Source: Microbacterium sp. nov. GSS16 (lineage in GTDB: Bacteria > Actinomycetota > Actinomycetes > Actinomycetales > Microbacteriaceae). From it: a stretch of DNA of 64,000 nt. The first letter of the stretch is position 1. The number at the start of each line of letters is the position of its first letter. Position numbers and translations under genes: made by a program. The notes below the pieces were generated by a model. The model was not told the origin of the DNA. It searched no databases and saw only the letters and a program-made list of their open reading frames with translations. This document shows positions 40,889 to 49,071 of this stretch, one piece after another. The stretch covers positions 620,001-684,000 of the forward strand of contig NZ_CP116338.1 of NCBI RefSeq assembly GCF_028198145.1, read 5' to 3'.

Positions 40889-43800
40889 TGGCCGAGGTGG
40901 ATGCGGCGCGGGTCATGGCCGGTCTGAAGCAGTTCCAGCGCGACACGGTGGATCACGTCTTCGATCGCCTGTACGGCGAAACCGACGGCCGCGGCGAGCG
41001 CGACGACCGCTCGCGCCGCTTCCTCGTCGCGGATGAGACCGGCCTCGGAAAGAGCATCGTGGCGCGGGGACTCATCGCCCGCACGATCGAGCATCTCGAG
41101 ACCGTCGACCACATCGACCGGATCGACATCGTCTACATCTGCAGCAACATCGACCTCGCCGCCCAGAACCTGCGTCGCCTGAACGTCACGGACAACGAGC
41201 ACATCGGCATGACGACCCGGCTGACCATGCTGGCGAAGGAGAGCAGGCGCCTCAACGAACCGACGACCGGATCGGACAAGAAGGTGAACCTCGTCTCCTT
41301 CACCCCGGGGACGTCGTTCAGCGAAGGTGGCTGGCGCATCGGGTCGGCGCCGGAACGCGCGATGCTCACCGTCATCCTCGACGAGCTGGTAAACCATTGG
41401 TCGTCGGATCGACGGGTGACCCGCATGATGCTGCAGGGAAGGGTGCGAACACGAAACAGCTTCACGCACACCATCGAGCGCCTGCGGTCCGAGCTGAAGG
41501 GTCCCGCCGATCCGGTCATCGTCGATGCGTTCCGGAAACGGATCGAGCGCACCGGACTTCTCGAACGCTTCCTAACCCTGCGCGAGTCGTTGCGCGGACG
41601 TCGCGAGATCCCCCGAGAGCAGGATGCCGAGGTGCAGCAGCTCACCGCCGATTTGCGGCAGGCGCTTGCTCAGGCGGGCGTCAGCACGCTGCAACCCGAC
41701 CTGATCATCCTTGATGAATTCCAGCGCTTCCGTCAGCTGCTCGACCCCACATCGGGCGACGCGGCCGAGCTCGCCCACGCGCTCTTCGACGACGCCGATG
41801 CCCGGGTGCTGCTGCTGTCGGCGACGCCGTACAAGCCGTTCACGAACGCCTCCGAGCCCGGCGAGGACCATCAGGAGGACTTCCTCGCGACGGTGCGCTT
41901 CCTCGCCAGCGGAGATGCGACCGTCATGCGGGGCATCACCGAGGCGTTCTCGCGCCACAGGCGCGCCCTGTCGCTCGGTGAGGATGCGCGCAACACGGCC
42001 CGCCGCATCCGCGAGCTGCTGCTGCCGCTGATGAGTCGCTGCGAGCGCCCGCCGATCGGCGAGCGCGAGGACCTCGTGCGGGTGCGGCCGCTAGGCACCC
42101 GGCACCCGTCGGTCGACGACCTCACAGCCTGGTCGGCGTTGAGGGATCTCGGCGACACAGTCGGAGCGCCAATCGACGTGGAGTACTGGAAGTCGGTGCC
42201 GTACTTCGCCAGCTTCATGGACGGGTACAAGCCGGCCGCGCGGTTGCGTCAGCGCCTCGATGCGGACGATCACGAGACCGCACAGAAGCTCTCGCGCACG
42301 CAGTCGCTGCCCGTCGACGCGCTCGAGAGCTTCGAGCGCGTCGACTACGGCAACGGCAATCTGCGCGCCCTCGCGGCCGAGACGGTGGAGGCCGGGTGGT
42401 GGAAGCTGCTCTGGATGCCGCCGACGATGCCGTACACGGCACCCGGGCCGATCTTCGCACCGCTCTCTGACGGTTCAGTGACGAAGCAAGTGCTTTTCTC
42501 GGCGTGGACCGCCGCTCCGACGGCGGTCGCGTCGCTGCTCAGCCATGAGGCCGAGCGGCGTGCGGCGGGAGATCGCGATCTGCTACGTCGGAACACGCCG
42601 GAAGGGCGCAAGGCCGTGGTCGCGCGTCTGCAGTACCGCCTGCAGGAGGGGCGCCCAGCTGCGATGTCGACGCTTGCGCTGTTCTGGCCGCATTCCGCGC
42701 TGGCCGGTGTCGACGATGAGCTGGCCGTCGCGCGCCGATCAGCGGGTGCCGCGACGGCCGTCGACGTCCTCGACGCCTTCGCGGTGGATGCCGACGGCGG
42801 GGAGGGCGACCGCGGGGATGCCGCCGAGCAGGCCTGGCAGGCGTACTTCTCCGCACCCGGCTCGGCGCCTGAGGGCGTGACCGTCGACGAGTTGAGCACG
42901 GTGATGGTGCGCGACGAGGAGGAGTTGTCGGCGGGCTTTCGCGAGCACGTGATGCTCGCGCTGCAGCCGGCCGACCCGGTGCACCACGCGGACGTCGCGC
43001 GGTTGGCGGCGTTCGCACCGGGCAACGTCGCGCTGCGTGCATTGCGCTCGGTCGCGGCGCCGGATGCCGGTGAGCCCGCGCTCTGGCGTGCGGCGCTGGT
43101 CATGGCGGAGGGTCTGCGCACGCTGTTCAACCGCACCGAGTCGATCGCCCTGCTCGAGACGCTCTACCGCGACAGCCGCCCGTATTGGCAGCACGTGCTG
43201 AGCTATTGTGCCGACGGCAACCTGCGCGCCGTCCTCGACGAGTATCTTTTCCAGCTTCTCAGCGAGAGGGGAAAGGATGCCCTCGACGAGGAGAAGCTGT
43301 TGGAGGTCGCCCAGCAAGCTGCGGATGCGATGTCGCTGCGGCCCGCGCGCTACATCGCGCGCGACAACTCCCCGGAACGTCGGGAGATCTCGCTGAACGC
43401 CCGATTCGCGGTGCGATACGGCGGCAAGCAGGAGACGACCGCAAACGAGCAGGTGGGCATCCGTCAGGGTGAGGTGCGCGCGGCGTTCAACAGTCCGTTC
43501 GCTCCGTTCGTGCTCGCGTCGACGAGTGTCGGGCAGGAGGGGATCGACTTCCACTGGTGGAGCCACTCGGTCGTGCATTGGAACCTACCGTCGAACCCGG
43601 TCGACTTCGAGCAGCGCGAGGGACGAGTGAACCGGTTCGCCGGTCACGCTGTGCGGAAGAACGTCGCCGAGACGCACTGGCACGACGTGCTGCAGTCGAC
43701 GGATGTGCGCGCCTGGCGCGCGGCATTCGCCGCCGCCGAGGCAACGGCGACCGACCTGGGCGAGTTCGCCCCGTGGTGGATGTACCCCGGGTCGGCGAGG

Positions 43801-44049
43801 ATCCATCGGGTGGTGAGCTGGTATCCGCTCAGCCGCGATAGCGAGCGCTACGAGCGGCTGCGGTCGGCCCTCGCTCTGTACCGGCTGACGCTCGGCCAGC
43901 CGCGGCAAGAGGATTTGGTCGATATGCTCGCGCGGCGCGGGGCGGATGCTGATGAGCTGCCGACTATCGATCTGCGGGCGCCGGGGCCGGAGGCGAAATC
44001 GCGTCGTGACGGCACGGCGTCGCGTGCTTCTGGAATATTGAAGTCATGA
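40888..44049 (+). CDS. Large SNF2/DEAD-type helicase of the DUF6361-PLD system
   Basis: A 1053-residue superfamily 2 enzyme. Walker A is ADETGLGKS (48-56), motif Ia lies near VYICSNIDLAAQNL, the DExx box is LIILDEFQRF (276-281), and motif III is LLLLSATPYKPF. After a 400-residue insertion, the second lobe has VLASTSVGQEGIDFHWW and PSNPVDFEQREGRVNRFAGHA, with the arginine finger in the GRVNR form. All ATPase motifs are present, so it should hydrolyse ATP and translocate on nucleic acid. Coupling to the PLD gene at its 5' end and to a membrane-protein gene by ATGA at its 3' end makes an operon of one function. Closest named idea is a DISARM- or SNF2-like defence helicase, but the gene set differs. 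Confidence 0.87.
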   Translation: MAEVDAARVMAGLKQFQRDTVDHVFDRLYGETDGRGERDDRSRRFLVADETGLGKSIVARGLIARTIEHLETVDHIDRIDIVYICSNIDLAAQNLRRLNVTDNEHIGMTTRLTMLAKESRRLNEPTTGSDKKVNLVSFTPGTSFSEGGWRIGSAPERAMLTVILDELVNHWSSDRRVTRMMLQGRVRTRNSFTHTIERLRSELKGPADPVIVDAFRKRIERTGLLERFLTLRESLRGRREIPREQDAEVQQLTADLRQALAQAGVSTLQPDLIILDEFQRFRQLLDPTSGDAAELAHALFDDADARVLLLSATPYKPFTNASEPGEDHQEDFLATVRFLASGDATVMRGITEAFSRHRRALSLGEDARNTARRIRELLLPLMSRCERPPIGEREDLVRVRPLGTRHPSVDDLTAWSALRDLGDTVGAPIDVEYWKSVPYFASFMDGYKPAARLRQRLDADDHETAQKLSRTQSLPVDALESFERVDYGNGNLRALAAETVEAGWWKLLWMPPTMPYTAPGPIFAPLSDGSVTKQVLFSAWTAAPTAVASLLSHEAERRAAGDRDLLRRNTPEGRKAVVARLQYRLQEGRPAAMSTLALFWPHSALAGVDDELAVARRSAGAATAVDVLDAFAVDADGGEGDRGDAAEQAWQAYFSAPGSAPEGVTVDELSTVMVRDEEELSAGFREHVMLALQPADPVHHADVARLAAFAPGNVALRALRSVAAPDAGEPALWRAALVMAEGLRTLFNRTESIALLETLYRDSRPYWQHVLSYCADGNLRAVLDEYLFQLLSERGKDALDEEKLLEVAQQAADAMSLRPARYIARDNSPERREISLNARFAVRYGGKQETTANEQVGIRQGEVRAAFNSPFAPFVLASTSVGQEGIDFHWWSHSVVHWNLPSNPVDFEQREGRVNRFAGHAVRKNVAETHWHDVLQSTDVRAWRAAFAAAEATATDLGEFAPWWMYPGSARIHRVVSWYPLSRDSERYERLRSALALYRLTLGQPRQEDLVDMLARRGADADELPTIDLRAPGPEAKSRRDGTASRASGILKS

Positions 44050-44723
44050 CCTCCGCGCCCGCTCCCTCCGCATCGACCCCTGATCGTCGCCGCAGGGCGC
44101 CGCTCCGGGCGAAGCTTCTGCTCTTCGTCGTCGTCCTCCTCCTCGTCGTAGTGGCGGCCGCTGTCGGTCTGACCGTGGGAAAGACGCTGGGCGCGAGTGA
44201 GACCCGATCGACGCAGGTGATCCGCTCGATCAAGGGTGAGGAGCAGGTCATCCTCGTCACGACCGGCGTGACCGACGTCAGGGAAGAGCGCGGTGAAGGC
44301 CTGCAGCTCGGCATCGGCGACCTCAAGCTGTTCACGCTGCCGGGCTCGGAGCGCTCGTTGCTGGTCCGATACGAATACGACGCGAAGTTCGGCATTGAGG
44401 GCAAGGACGTCAAGATCACGCGCACCGGCGACGATTCCTACCGCGTCGACATCCCGGAGTTCATCTACCTCGGATTCGACAATCCCAAACTCAGTGTGGC
44501 GAATGAGAAGAACGGCGCGTTCAGCTGGACGACGCCGCAGATCGACCAGGGGAAGGTCGTCGAGAAGGCCCTCTCCGACCAAGCCGTCACCGAGCACCTT
44601 GAGGGCGCCCAGCCACTGCTCGAGAAGCAGGCGGAGACCTTCTATACGCGCATCGTCAAAGCAGTCGACCCGTCGGTCACGCTGACATTCACCTTCACCC
44701 CTGACCGGCGCGACAACCCCTGA
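44046..44723 (+). CDS. Single-pass membrane protein, DUF4230-like
   Basis: A 225-residue protein. A basic N-terminus (RRRRAPLRAK) precedes one strong transmembrane helix (about 23-47, LLLFVVVLLLVVVAAAVGL), then an extracytoplasmic beta-rich domain: VRYEYDAKFGIEGKDVKITR and VDIPEFIYLGFDNPKLSV, which resembles DUF4230 proteins. That assignment is tentative. Its start overlaps the helicase stop by ATGA, so ribosomes finishing the helicase can reinitiate here; this is the main reason to count it in the defence operon. It could anchor or sense at the membrane. Confidence 0.68.
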   Translation: MTSAPAPSASTPDRRRRAPLRAKLLLFVVVLLLVVVAAAVGLTVGKTLGASETRSTQVIRSIKGEEQVILVTTGVTDVREERGEGLQLGIGDLKLFTLPGSERSLLVRYEYDAKFGIEGKDVKITRTGDDSYRVDIPEFIYLGFDNPKLSVANEKNGAFSWTTPQIDQGKVVEKALSDQAVTEHLEGAQPLLEKQAETFYTRIVKAVDPSVTLTFTFTPDRRDNP

Positions 44724-44737
44724 CGAAAGCTGACACC

Positions 44738-46057
44738 ATGTCCGATGACCTCTCGAACTTCGAACACGAAGCCACCGATGACCTCACGGTGATGCACGAT
44801 GGCGAAGGTCTGGTGATCTTCGGCGATGCCGCCGCGGTCGACCATTTCGTCACATCTGCGCAGTTGCCCTCCCGTCAGCTCGATTTAGGGCGGTTGACAG
44901 ACGCCGCATCGAGTGCTGGTGCCGCACTGCAGGCCGCCTCAACCGTTTCCGCGCAATCGGGACGCTGGATGAAGTTGACTGAGGAGTCATTCCGCGCAGC
45001 TCAGCGACTGCCGAAGGTGAAGAACTCGCTGACCGGCCTCGACCACGCGACCTTGCGGGCATCGAACGGCCGATTCGCGAAGAACCTGCAGTTCGTTGGC
45101 GATGCCGGCGGCATCGGCAAGGCGGGCGCGCTGCTGACGAATCCTGCGGTTCTCGCCGGCGTGGGGGGCTTGATGGCCCAATATGCGATGCAACAGACCA
45201 TGGACGAGATCACGGACTATCTCGCGCAGATCGACGCAAAGATCGACGACATCCTCCGTGCTCAGAAGGACGCCGTGCTGGCCGACATGATCGGCATCGA
45301 GTTGCTCCTCGACGAAGCCATGGCGGTGCGCGGCCAGGTGGGCCGCGTATCTGAGGTCACATGGTCGAAGGTGCAGGGTTCTGCGGCGACAATCGCGCGC
45401 ACCCAGGCGTACGCGATACGCCAGCTGGACGCTCTGGCTGAGAAGCTGGAGAAGGAGAAGAACATCGGTGAGCTTGCTGACCTGGCAAAGGCTGCGCCGG
45501 CGACAGTCGTGGAGTGGCTCGCTGTGCTGGCTCGATCCTTTCAGCTGCAAGAAGGCCTGGGTGTGCTCGAACTCGATCGCGTACTCGGCGCGGCGCCGAA
45601 CGAACTGGACGAGCACCGCATCGGCTTGCAGACGGCGCGCGCGCGACGGCGGGAACTCATCGCCGAGACGACGTCGCAACTCGTCATGCGGATGGATCTG
45701 GCCGCGAGCCGCGCCAACGCCAAGGTGCTGATGAATCCAATCTCAGCGCGAGTCGTCGTCCTCGCCAGCAACGAGATCGCATCCGGGGTCCACGAATTGC
45801 AAACCACTCTCGGCCTCGCGGACGACCGGCAGGCGATCGAGGCGAGGCGGTGGACCACCGCCGCAGCGGAGGCGCGTGATGGCGCCGTCGACGCCGGTCG
45901 TGAAGGGCTGCAGGCGGTCGGTCGTTTCGGCAGCGACGCACTGGAGAACGCCCGGATGTCGACCGGTCGGTTCGCCGGCAGAATCGCGAACCGTCTGCAG
46001 CGCACCGATACACCTCGCGAGGTGGCGACGTCGCAGCTTGAAGACCCGGAGCAATGA
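44738..46057 (+). CDS. Helical membrane-associated protein, candidate effector
   Basis: A 439-residue protein of unknown family. An N-terminal acidic stretch is followed by amphipathic helices. A glycine-rich hydrophobic hairpin about residues 124-150 (GGIGKAGALLTNPAVLAGVG) could insert into membranes. Then come long predicted coiled-coil helices (ITDYLAQIDAKIDDILRAQ, LDALAEKLEKEKN) and a C-terminal Arg/Ala-rich helix. This is the layout of pore-forming or membrane-remodelling helical-bundle proteins, but no homologue is recognised. It begins 14 bases after the preceding stop and closes the operon. A lethal or permeabilising effector role is conjecture. Confidence 0.65.
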   Translation: MSDDLSNFEHEATDDLTVMHDGEGLVIFGDAAAVDHFVTSAQLPSRQLDLGRLTDAASSAGAALQAASTVSAQSGRWMKLTEESFRAAQRLPKVKNSLTGLDHATLRASNGRFAKNLQFVGDAGGIGKAGALLTNPAVLAGVGGLMAQYAMQQTMDEITDYLAQIDAKIDDILRAQKDAVLADMIGIELLLDEAMAVRGQVGRVSEVTWSKVQGSAATIARTQAYAIRQLDALAEKLEKEKNIGELADLAKAAPATVVEWLAVLARSFQLQEGLGVLELDRVLGAAPNELDEHRIGLQTARARRRELIAETTSQLVMRMDLAASRANAKVLMNPISARVVVLASNEIASGVHELQTTLGLADDRQAIEARRWTTAAAEARDGAVDAGREGLQAVGRFGSDALENARMSTGRFAGRIANRLQRTDTPREVATSQLEDPEQ

Positions 46058-46491
46058 CTTACTGACCTCGCACCCATCCTGATCTTGGCGAGGCATGTCT
46101 CGGCATGTCCGATCCGCGTAGGCACGTCGAGGCGGCGCGGCTGAACATCCCGCTCTCGCAGCCGACCGGGACGAGCGTGCGCGCGTACACCTGCACCGAA
46201 CGGGCCTGCTTCAACGACGTCTGGTCGTTCACCTTCCAGAAGCTCGAGTCGCCAGGCTCCCCGTCGACATTGACCCGCCTTGAGGAATCCGGTCCTTGGA
46301 CGCACCGGGGCGAGTCAAGATTGTGCCAGGGTTGCCGCCGACATGTACCGGGCGCGGCGTGGCGCGCCGCAGCGATTCCTGCGCGAAGCGGTTGGGCGAA
46401 TCGTGGGCTGACTGCCTCGAACACCGGCATCGGGATGCGGAATCGTCTCCGTCACGACCCCGTGTCCTCGCCTCCTGCTAGAGTCCCTCTC
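46058..46491. other. 434-base gap without a supported gene
   Basis: An open frame from 46105 to 46614 exists on the plus strand, but it runs through the riboswitch core and its composition changes along the length, so I do not call it. A weak hairpin (CCTCGC at about 46064 with GCGAGG at about 46089) may end the upstream operon. The rest shows nothing I can name. Confidence 0.4.
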
Positions 46492-46604
46492 AGGTTCAAG
46501 AGTTGCAGCCATCGGTACCTGGCCGGCTGCACGGCAACCCTCCTCCATCGAGCGGGGTGCCCCAGGGGAAGAACCGGTCCGGCGCGACCGCGTGCGGACA
46601 AGTC
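46492..46604 (+). promoter_or_regulatory. SAM-IV-type riboswitch
   Basis: The aptamer pattern is clear. P1 pairs GGTTC (46493-46497) with GAACC (46571-46575). P2 is GCAGCC (46505-46510) with GGCTGC (46525-46530). The conserved core GGCAACCCTCC (46533-46543) is followed by GCGGGGTGCCCC and AGGGGAAGAACC. A further hairpin GTCCG...CGGAC (46577-46599) sits outside P1, which is the SAM-IV arrangement known from Actinomycetales. SAM-IV RNAs bind S-adenosylmethionine and normally repress methionine or sulfur genes when SAM is high. Between aptamer and gene, CCCTC (46641-46645) can pair with GAGGG (46651-46655), burying the ribosome site of the next gene, and a competing GGCGA...TCGCC hairpin (46628-46642) overlaps it. 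This suggests translational control. Confidence 0.82.
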
Positions 46605-46664
46605 GATGGGTTGATGCCGCTTCGCTCGGCGATGGCGTCGCCCTCCTGCTGAGGGGATAGAGCG

Positions 46665-47816
46665 ATGGATGCTCACAACTACCGTGAAGACCGAACAAGC
46701 CTCGAGATCGACAGGCTTCTCCACCACGACTTCGTGATTCCGATCAGCCGTGGGATCACCTCGAAGTTCGTGGAGGAGAACTACCAGGGCTGGACGTGGA
46801 ACGAACTCATCCGTGTGCTGAATGCGGCTCGAGTCCGAGTTCCGCGGCCGGGCGGGCCGAGCACCTGTCACGGTGACGTCGTCCGTGTGCAGTTCGACAG
46901 CGAGCAGTCATGGCGCGTGGAGTGGAAGGACGGCTCAGTCACAGAGGGACCGGAGCCGGCTGGCACTACAGACTCCACGCCGTCCACGAGAATCGAGACC
47001 GGGGTCCACGATCTCTCCACGGGCATGGTCGTCGAGCTTCCCGGAACTCCCGAAGCAATCATCGCGGGTACTTCACGCGTCGCGCCGGAGTCCGAACGAT
47101 GGCCGGCCGACGAGCATCCGATCTTCATCGATGCCGGGTTCGGCAGCGTTCGGCCGTCTTCCCTCATCGTGGATGGACTCGGCCAGCCGCGACGCCTCAC
47201 GTCCGGAGCGATCGTGCGCGCGGATGCCGACGTCGACGAGTTCGCGCGGGAATGGCGCGACATCCTCGCAGAGAAACCGACGAAGGCCGATCGGTGGGAG
47301 TACGCGGTCGACGAGCCGCGACCGGAAGGGGACTCGCGCCGCTCGGGCCCGATTCCGATTACGGACGCGCTCGAGCGCGTGCGCACCACCCCCGGAGCGC
47401 AGCTTCAGCGTCGCGCAGTCGGTCGCTGGCGCACGGTTCCCACGCCTTTCCCCTCGGTCGAGAAGACAGGGTGGGCAGATCTCGAATCCGCGAAGCGTGA
47501 ATGGCACGCGGCGATGAACGAGTTCTCACCGAGTCATCGCGGCAGCATCAGCCGCATGGGCGGCATCGATGCGGTGCCGACGGCGTGGATCGAGTTCGCA
47601 CGGCGGGCGGCAGCAGTCGGGTTCTCACCGAGCGACTACCGGATGCTGGGAACCGCACACCTGGCGTGGACTGCGCGTCAGACGAAGCCGACGACTATGA
47701 GTCCGCGCGAGATTCCGGCGCTCGGATCGATTGAATTCTGGGCGTGCTTCCCGCCACTGCTTGATGAAGGCTTCAGCCCCCTGCAGGCGATCGAACAGAT
47801 CATCCGCACCCAGTGA
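46665..47816 (+). CDS. Unrecognised 383-residue protein under the SAM-IV-type riboswitch
   Basis: GAGGGG lies eight bases before the ATG. The N-terminal 60 residues (SLEIDRLLHHDFVIPISRGI, then WTWNELIRVLNAARVRVP) read as a small helical domain that could be a helix-turn-helix. The next about 120 residues are beta-rich with two similar segments, WRVEWKDGSVTEGPEP and later GFGSVRPSSLIVDG. The C-terminus is helical (FARRAAAVGFSPSDYRMLG, then EFWACFPPLLDEGFSPLQAIEQII). There is no membrane segment. I know no family, and nothing suggests methionine metabolism. It stands alone, ended by a hairpin at 47820. Its control by a SAM-responsive element inside a defence island is unusual. Confidence 0.75.
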   Translation: MDAHNYREDRTSLEIDRLLHHDFVIPISRGITSKFVEENYQGWTWNELIRVLNAARVRVPRPGGPSTCHGDVVRVQFDSEQSWRVEWKDGSVTEGPEPAGTTDSTPSTRIETGVHDLSTGMVVELPGTPEAIIAGTSRVAPESERWPADEHPIFIDAGFGSVRPSSLIVDGLGQPRRLTSGAIVRADADVDEFAREWRDILAEKPTKADRWEYAVDEPRPEGDSRRSGPIPITDALERVRTTPGAQLQRRAVGRWRTVPTPFPSVEKTGWADLESAKREWHAAMNEFSPSHRGSISRMGGIDAVPTAWIEFARRAAAVGFSPSDYRMLGTAHLAWTARQTKPTTMSPREIPALGSIEFWACFPPLLDEGFSPLQAIEQIIRTQ

Positions 47817-47819
47817 GCT

Positions 47820-47856
47820 CTGGAGGGGCGTCGAATTCCACTCGGCACCCCTCCAG
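47820..47856. terminator. Hairpin terminator between convergent genes
   Basis: CTGGAGGGG (47820-47828) pairs perfectly with CCCCTCCAG (47848-47856). It starts four bases after the stop of the 383-residue gene and ends 11 bases before the stop of the convergent gene, so it may serve both. Confidence 0.75.
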
Positions 47857-47866
47857 TGTTACGAGG

Positions 47867-48541
47867 CTAGTGTGCTCGCACCTTGACCGCGCTCACATCG
47901 CGCAGCTCGATCTGCGCGGTCCCCTGGTACTGGCTTATTGCACCGGTCGCGCATACTTCAGTACCTGCAGGCAACCGCTCAACGCCGCCTACATCCCACA
48001 GAACGATGGTGAAACGCGACGAATCAGGGTAGTCCCGACCGACGTTCAGAAAGACGTCATCATCAGACCCCCGGATGCTCGCCAGAGGCCCGCAGACCTG
48101 CCGAACCTCGCCGATGTGGTTGCGGGCCGAACTCCACACGATCGCGTAGTCAGGCAGATCTGCATCGGTCGGTACGGATCCCGTTGCGCAAAGCCCATCC
48201 GCGCGCAGCAGATCAGCCGCTGCCGCGCCGACGCGCTGTTCCCAGGTCGCACAAGGCTCCCTCCCGAATTGCTCGATCGATCCTCTGGCCTGAAGGTAAC
48301 CAGTTATCGCGTCGTATTCAGCGTCACAGTTGCCATTGAGCAGATCCATCTTCTCGTTGATAGTCCCCGACGTCCGGCCGCTCCGAACCTGATTCAGTGC
48401 CGCAGAGAGCACCTGGCTGCAATCCGCTCCTTGGCTGACGACGTTGCGCGGTTCGGAGCCGGACTGGGCGTTCCACCACCACACACCACCGACTATGAGC
48501 CCAATGACGACGATTGGTTTCCAACTCCACGACTCGGACAT
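47867..48541 (-). CDS. Membrane-anchored protein with OB-fold-like C-terminus
   Basis: A 224-residue protein. A short N-terminus and one transmembrane helix (WSWKPIVVIGLIVGGVWWWN) precede an outward domain containing several cysteines (CSQ, CDA, CATW, CATG, CGPL). The C-terminal 85 residues, HIGEVRQVCGPLASIRGSDD and FLNVGRDYPDSSRFTIVLWD, look like an OB-fold used in nucleic-acid-binding or nuclease-associated proteins. The start follows the stop of the preceding small gene by nine bases. The N-terminal helix closely resembles that of the neighbour, which suggests duplication of an anchor module. Confidence 0.68.
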   Translation of the reverse strand: MSESWSWKPIVVIGLIVGGVWWWNAQSGSEPRNVVSQGADCSQVLSAALNQVRSGRTSGTINEKMDLLNGNCDAEYDAITGYLQARGSIEQFGREPCATWEQRVGAAAADLLRADGLCATGSVPTDADLPDYAIVWSSARNHIGEVRQVCGPLASIRGSDDDVFLNVGRDYPDSSRFTIVLWDVGGVERLPAGTEVCATGAISQYQGTAQIELRDVSAVKVRAH

Positions 48542-48550
48542 GCCGCAGCC

Positions 48551-48922
48551 TCAGTCCGAGTAGTCGCAGGCGACCGCGTTGTACATCTTGATCGCCGGAT
48601 CGTCGGTCACGTGAAAGTGCGTCGTCCCTTTGGTGCGCATCGTCAGCGATGTGAGCTGCCCAGAACTCAGCGACGTGTCACCAGTGAGCGCCCTGAGCTC
48701 TCCGCCTTCAACCCTCGCTGTTGCGCGCAGCTGGCTTCCTGCGTCGTCGATCAGGATTTCGTACTTGCCTGAATCATTGACGTAAACGCCTAAGCAGTCG
48801 TAGGCCCCATCCTTCTGTGGTGCGAATGGCGCCTGCGAATTCCACCACCAGAATCCGGCGACGAATAGAACGCCGATGACTGCGTAAGGCTTCCACGTAC
48901 CCCAGATCGAACGCTCTCCCAT
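48551..48922 (-). CDS. Small membrane-anchored hypothetical protein
   Basis: A 123-residue protein with the anchor WGTWKPYAVIGVLFVAGFWW and WNSQ, nearly the same as its downstream neighbour, followed by a beta-rich domain of about 85 residues with two cysteines (YDCLGVYV and VACDYSD) that could form a disulphide. GGGAGGAG precedes the ATG. The pair forms a two-gene transcript between the riboswitch gene and the helicase operon. Function unknown. Confidence 0.65.
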   Translation of the reverse strand: MGERSIWGTWKPYAVIGVLFVAGFWWWNSQAPFAPQKDGAYDCLGVYVNDSGKYEILIDDAGSQLRATARVEGGELRALTGDTSLSSGQLTSLTMRTKGTTHFHVTDDPAIKMYNAVACDYSD

Positions 48923-49071
48923 GAGCGTCTCCTCCCTTTAAATGCGAGAGGCCTCATAATGCCGCCGCGCTTCTCTCGCAGAATAGCGCGGTTCGCCACA
49001 GCCCGGAGATAGCAGCCAGAGAGCAAAGAAGCGCACGGCGCGCTTCTCACGCTTGCGCGTTGAATGGCCGG

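Noticed and set aside
46105..46614. 169-residue plus-strand frame after the five-gene operon
   Set aside because: It crosses the riboswitch aptamer core, has no ribosome site, and its residues look random.
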